A DNA stretch of 64,000 nucleotides from contig JADGOE010000002.1 in the NCBI GenBank assembly GCA_017883135.1, positions 36,580 to 100,579 on the forward strand, given 5' to 3'. Positions 63,900 through 64,000 of this stretch are shown in pieces (the first letter of the stretch is position 1; every line of letters starts with the position of its first letter). This DNA is from Acidimicrobiales bacterium. GTDB taxonomy: Bacteria; Actinomycetota; Acidimicrobiia; Acidimicrobiales; RAAP-2. A program made the position numbers and the translations under genes. A model generated the notes under the pieces. That model saw only the letters and a list, made by a program, of their open reading frames with translations. It had not been told where the DNA came from and did no database searches.

Positions 63900-64000
63900 A
63901 TGGACATGTTCAAGACCGTCATCAAATCAGCGCTTGCTGCGTCGCTTGCAGCCGGTGGGCTGGTCGCACTTGCATCCGTACCGGCAGCAGCCGGGGGCGT
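63900..64000 (+). CDS. secreted protein, N-terminus only (3' end outside window)
   Basis: ATG at 63900, with a second in-frame ATG at 63906 (MFKTVIKSALAASLAAGG). The Lys-containing start, the Ala/Leu-rich helix and ASVPAAAGG form a clear signal peptide with an AxA cleavage site. GGGGG lies shortly before the first ATG. The mature product is beyond the edge of the window, so function cannot be stated; it follows the polysaccharide genes across 175 AT-rich bases containing two copies of ACCGTAAT. Confidence 0.65.
   Translation, partial: MDMFKTVIKSALAASLAAGGLVALASVPAAAGG

Noticed and set aside
63778-64000. Plus-strand ORF from ATG 63778 (MAHIPLLMWF) with GAGGAG before it, open to the window end
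   Set aside because: It has a decent ribosome site, but it overlaps out of frame a clear signal-peptide ORF at 63900 and its composition (many Arg/Gln/Trp/Cys) looks non-coding. The gene beyond the edge would be needed to decide.

Overview
The window is a high-GC, gene-dense bacterial chromosome segment. GTG and TTG starts, 1-14 bp gene overlaps, a PASTA Ser/Thr kinase, an SCP2-type sterol carrier protein and the long archaeal/eukaryotic-type IleS all point to an actinobacterium. The mix would suit an Acidimicrobiia-like lineage, but that placement is inference; no rRNA or clade marker is present. I saw no tRNA, rRNA, CRISPR array or complete mobile element.

Layout. 1-5.4 kb (minus): an FtsX-type efflux ABC permease (runs off the left end) with a frameshifted ATPase, then a binding protein/ATPase/permease operon of the sulfonate-nitrate-taurine class. 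5.6-14.5 kb: GNAT acetyltransferase, Fpg/Nei glycosylase whose start codon reads GTA, ileS, an FGGY sugar kinase, a methyltransferase, a VapBC-type toxin-antitoxin pair and a TetR regulator. 14.6-17.9 kb: an ATP-grasp protein converging on leuA, which is preceded by a 12-codon leader peptide with three consecutive Leu codons and a terminator hairpin (classic attenuation). 18-22.5 kb: two divergent gene pairs resembling gamma-glutamyl polyamine catabolism (PuuA-like and SDR; PuuD-like and aldehyde dehydrogenase) around a perfect 26-bp palindrome. 22.6-30.3 kb: a membrane O-acyltransferase with SGNH domain, an SDR, a 41-residue membrane peptide, MFS exporter, acyl-CoA ligase and a semialdehyde dehydrogenase. 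30.3-38.3 kb: a housekeeping run of cysteine desulfurase, mnmA, ligA, PASTA kinase, a CxxC protein and a solitary D12 DNA methylase. 38.4-46.5 kb: SDR, MFS, SCP2 protein, a Phd/RelE pair with a frameshifted toxin, then hydrolase-gatC-gatA-gatB. 46.5-49.2 kb: secreted GH43 glycosidase and a CDF metal exporter.

49.2-52.0 kb is an accessory island. A 22-bp direct repeat brackets it, and it holds a small membrane protein, a DUF5678-like/retropepsin-like protease pair, an IS1-type transposase remnant, and a HEPN/nucleotidyltransferase toxin-antitoxin candidate whose antitoxin carries an apparent N-terminal winged helix and an operator over its own -10 box. 52-64 kb is an exopolysaccharide locus: glycosyltransferase, LuxR-type regulator, PAP2 phosphatase, NDP-sugar epimerase, NDP-sugar dehydrogenase and a CapD/WbpM dehydratase on one side; a Wzz-like protein with a degenerate kinase domain, a polytopic membrane protein and the start of a secreted protein on the other. 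The 500-bp divergent region between them contains three inverted repeats.

A recurring pattern decides several starts: a TANNNT box 6-8 nt before the initiation codon with no Shine-Dalgarno sequence, meaning leaderless mRNAs. Three lesions (ABC ATPase frameshift, RelE frameshift, GTA start of fpg) are each one base from an intact gene and could be real mutations or assembly errors.
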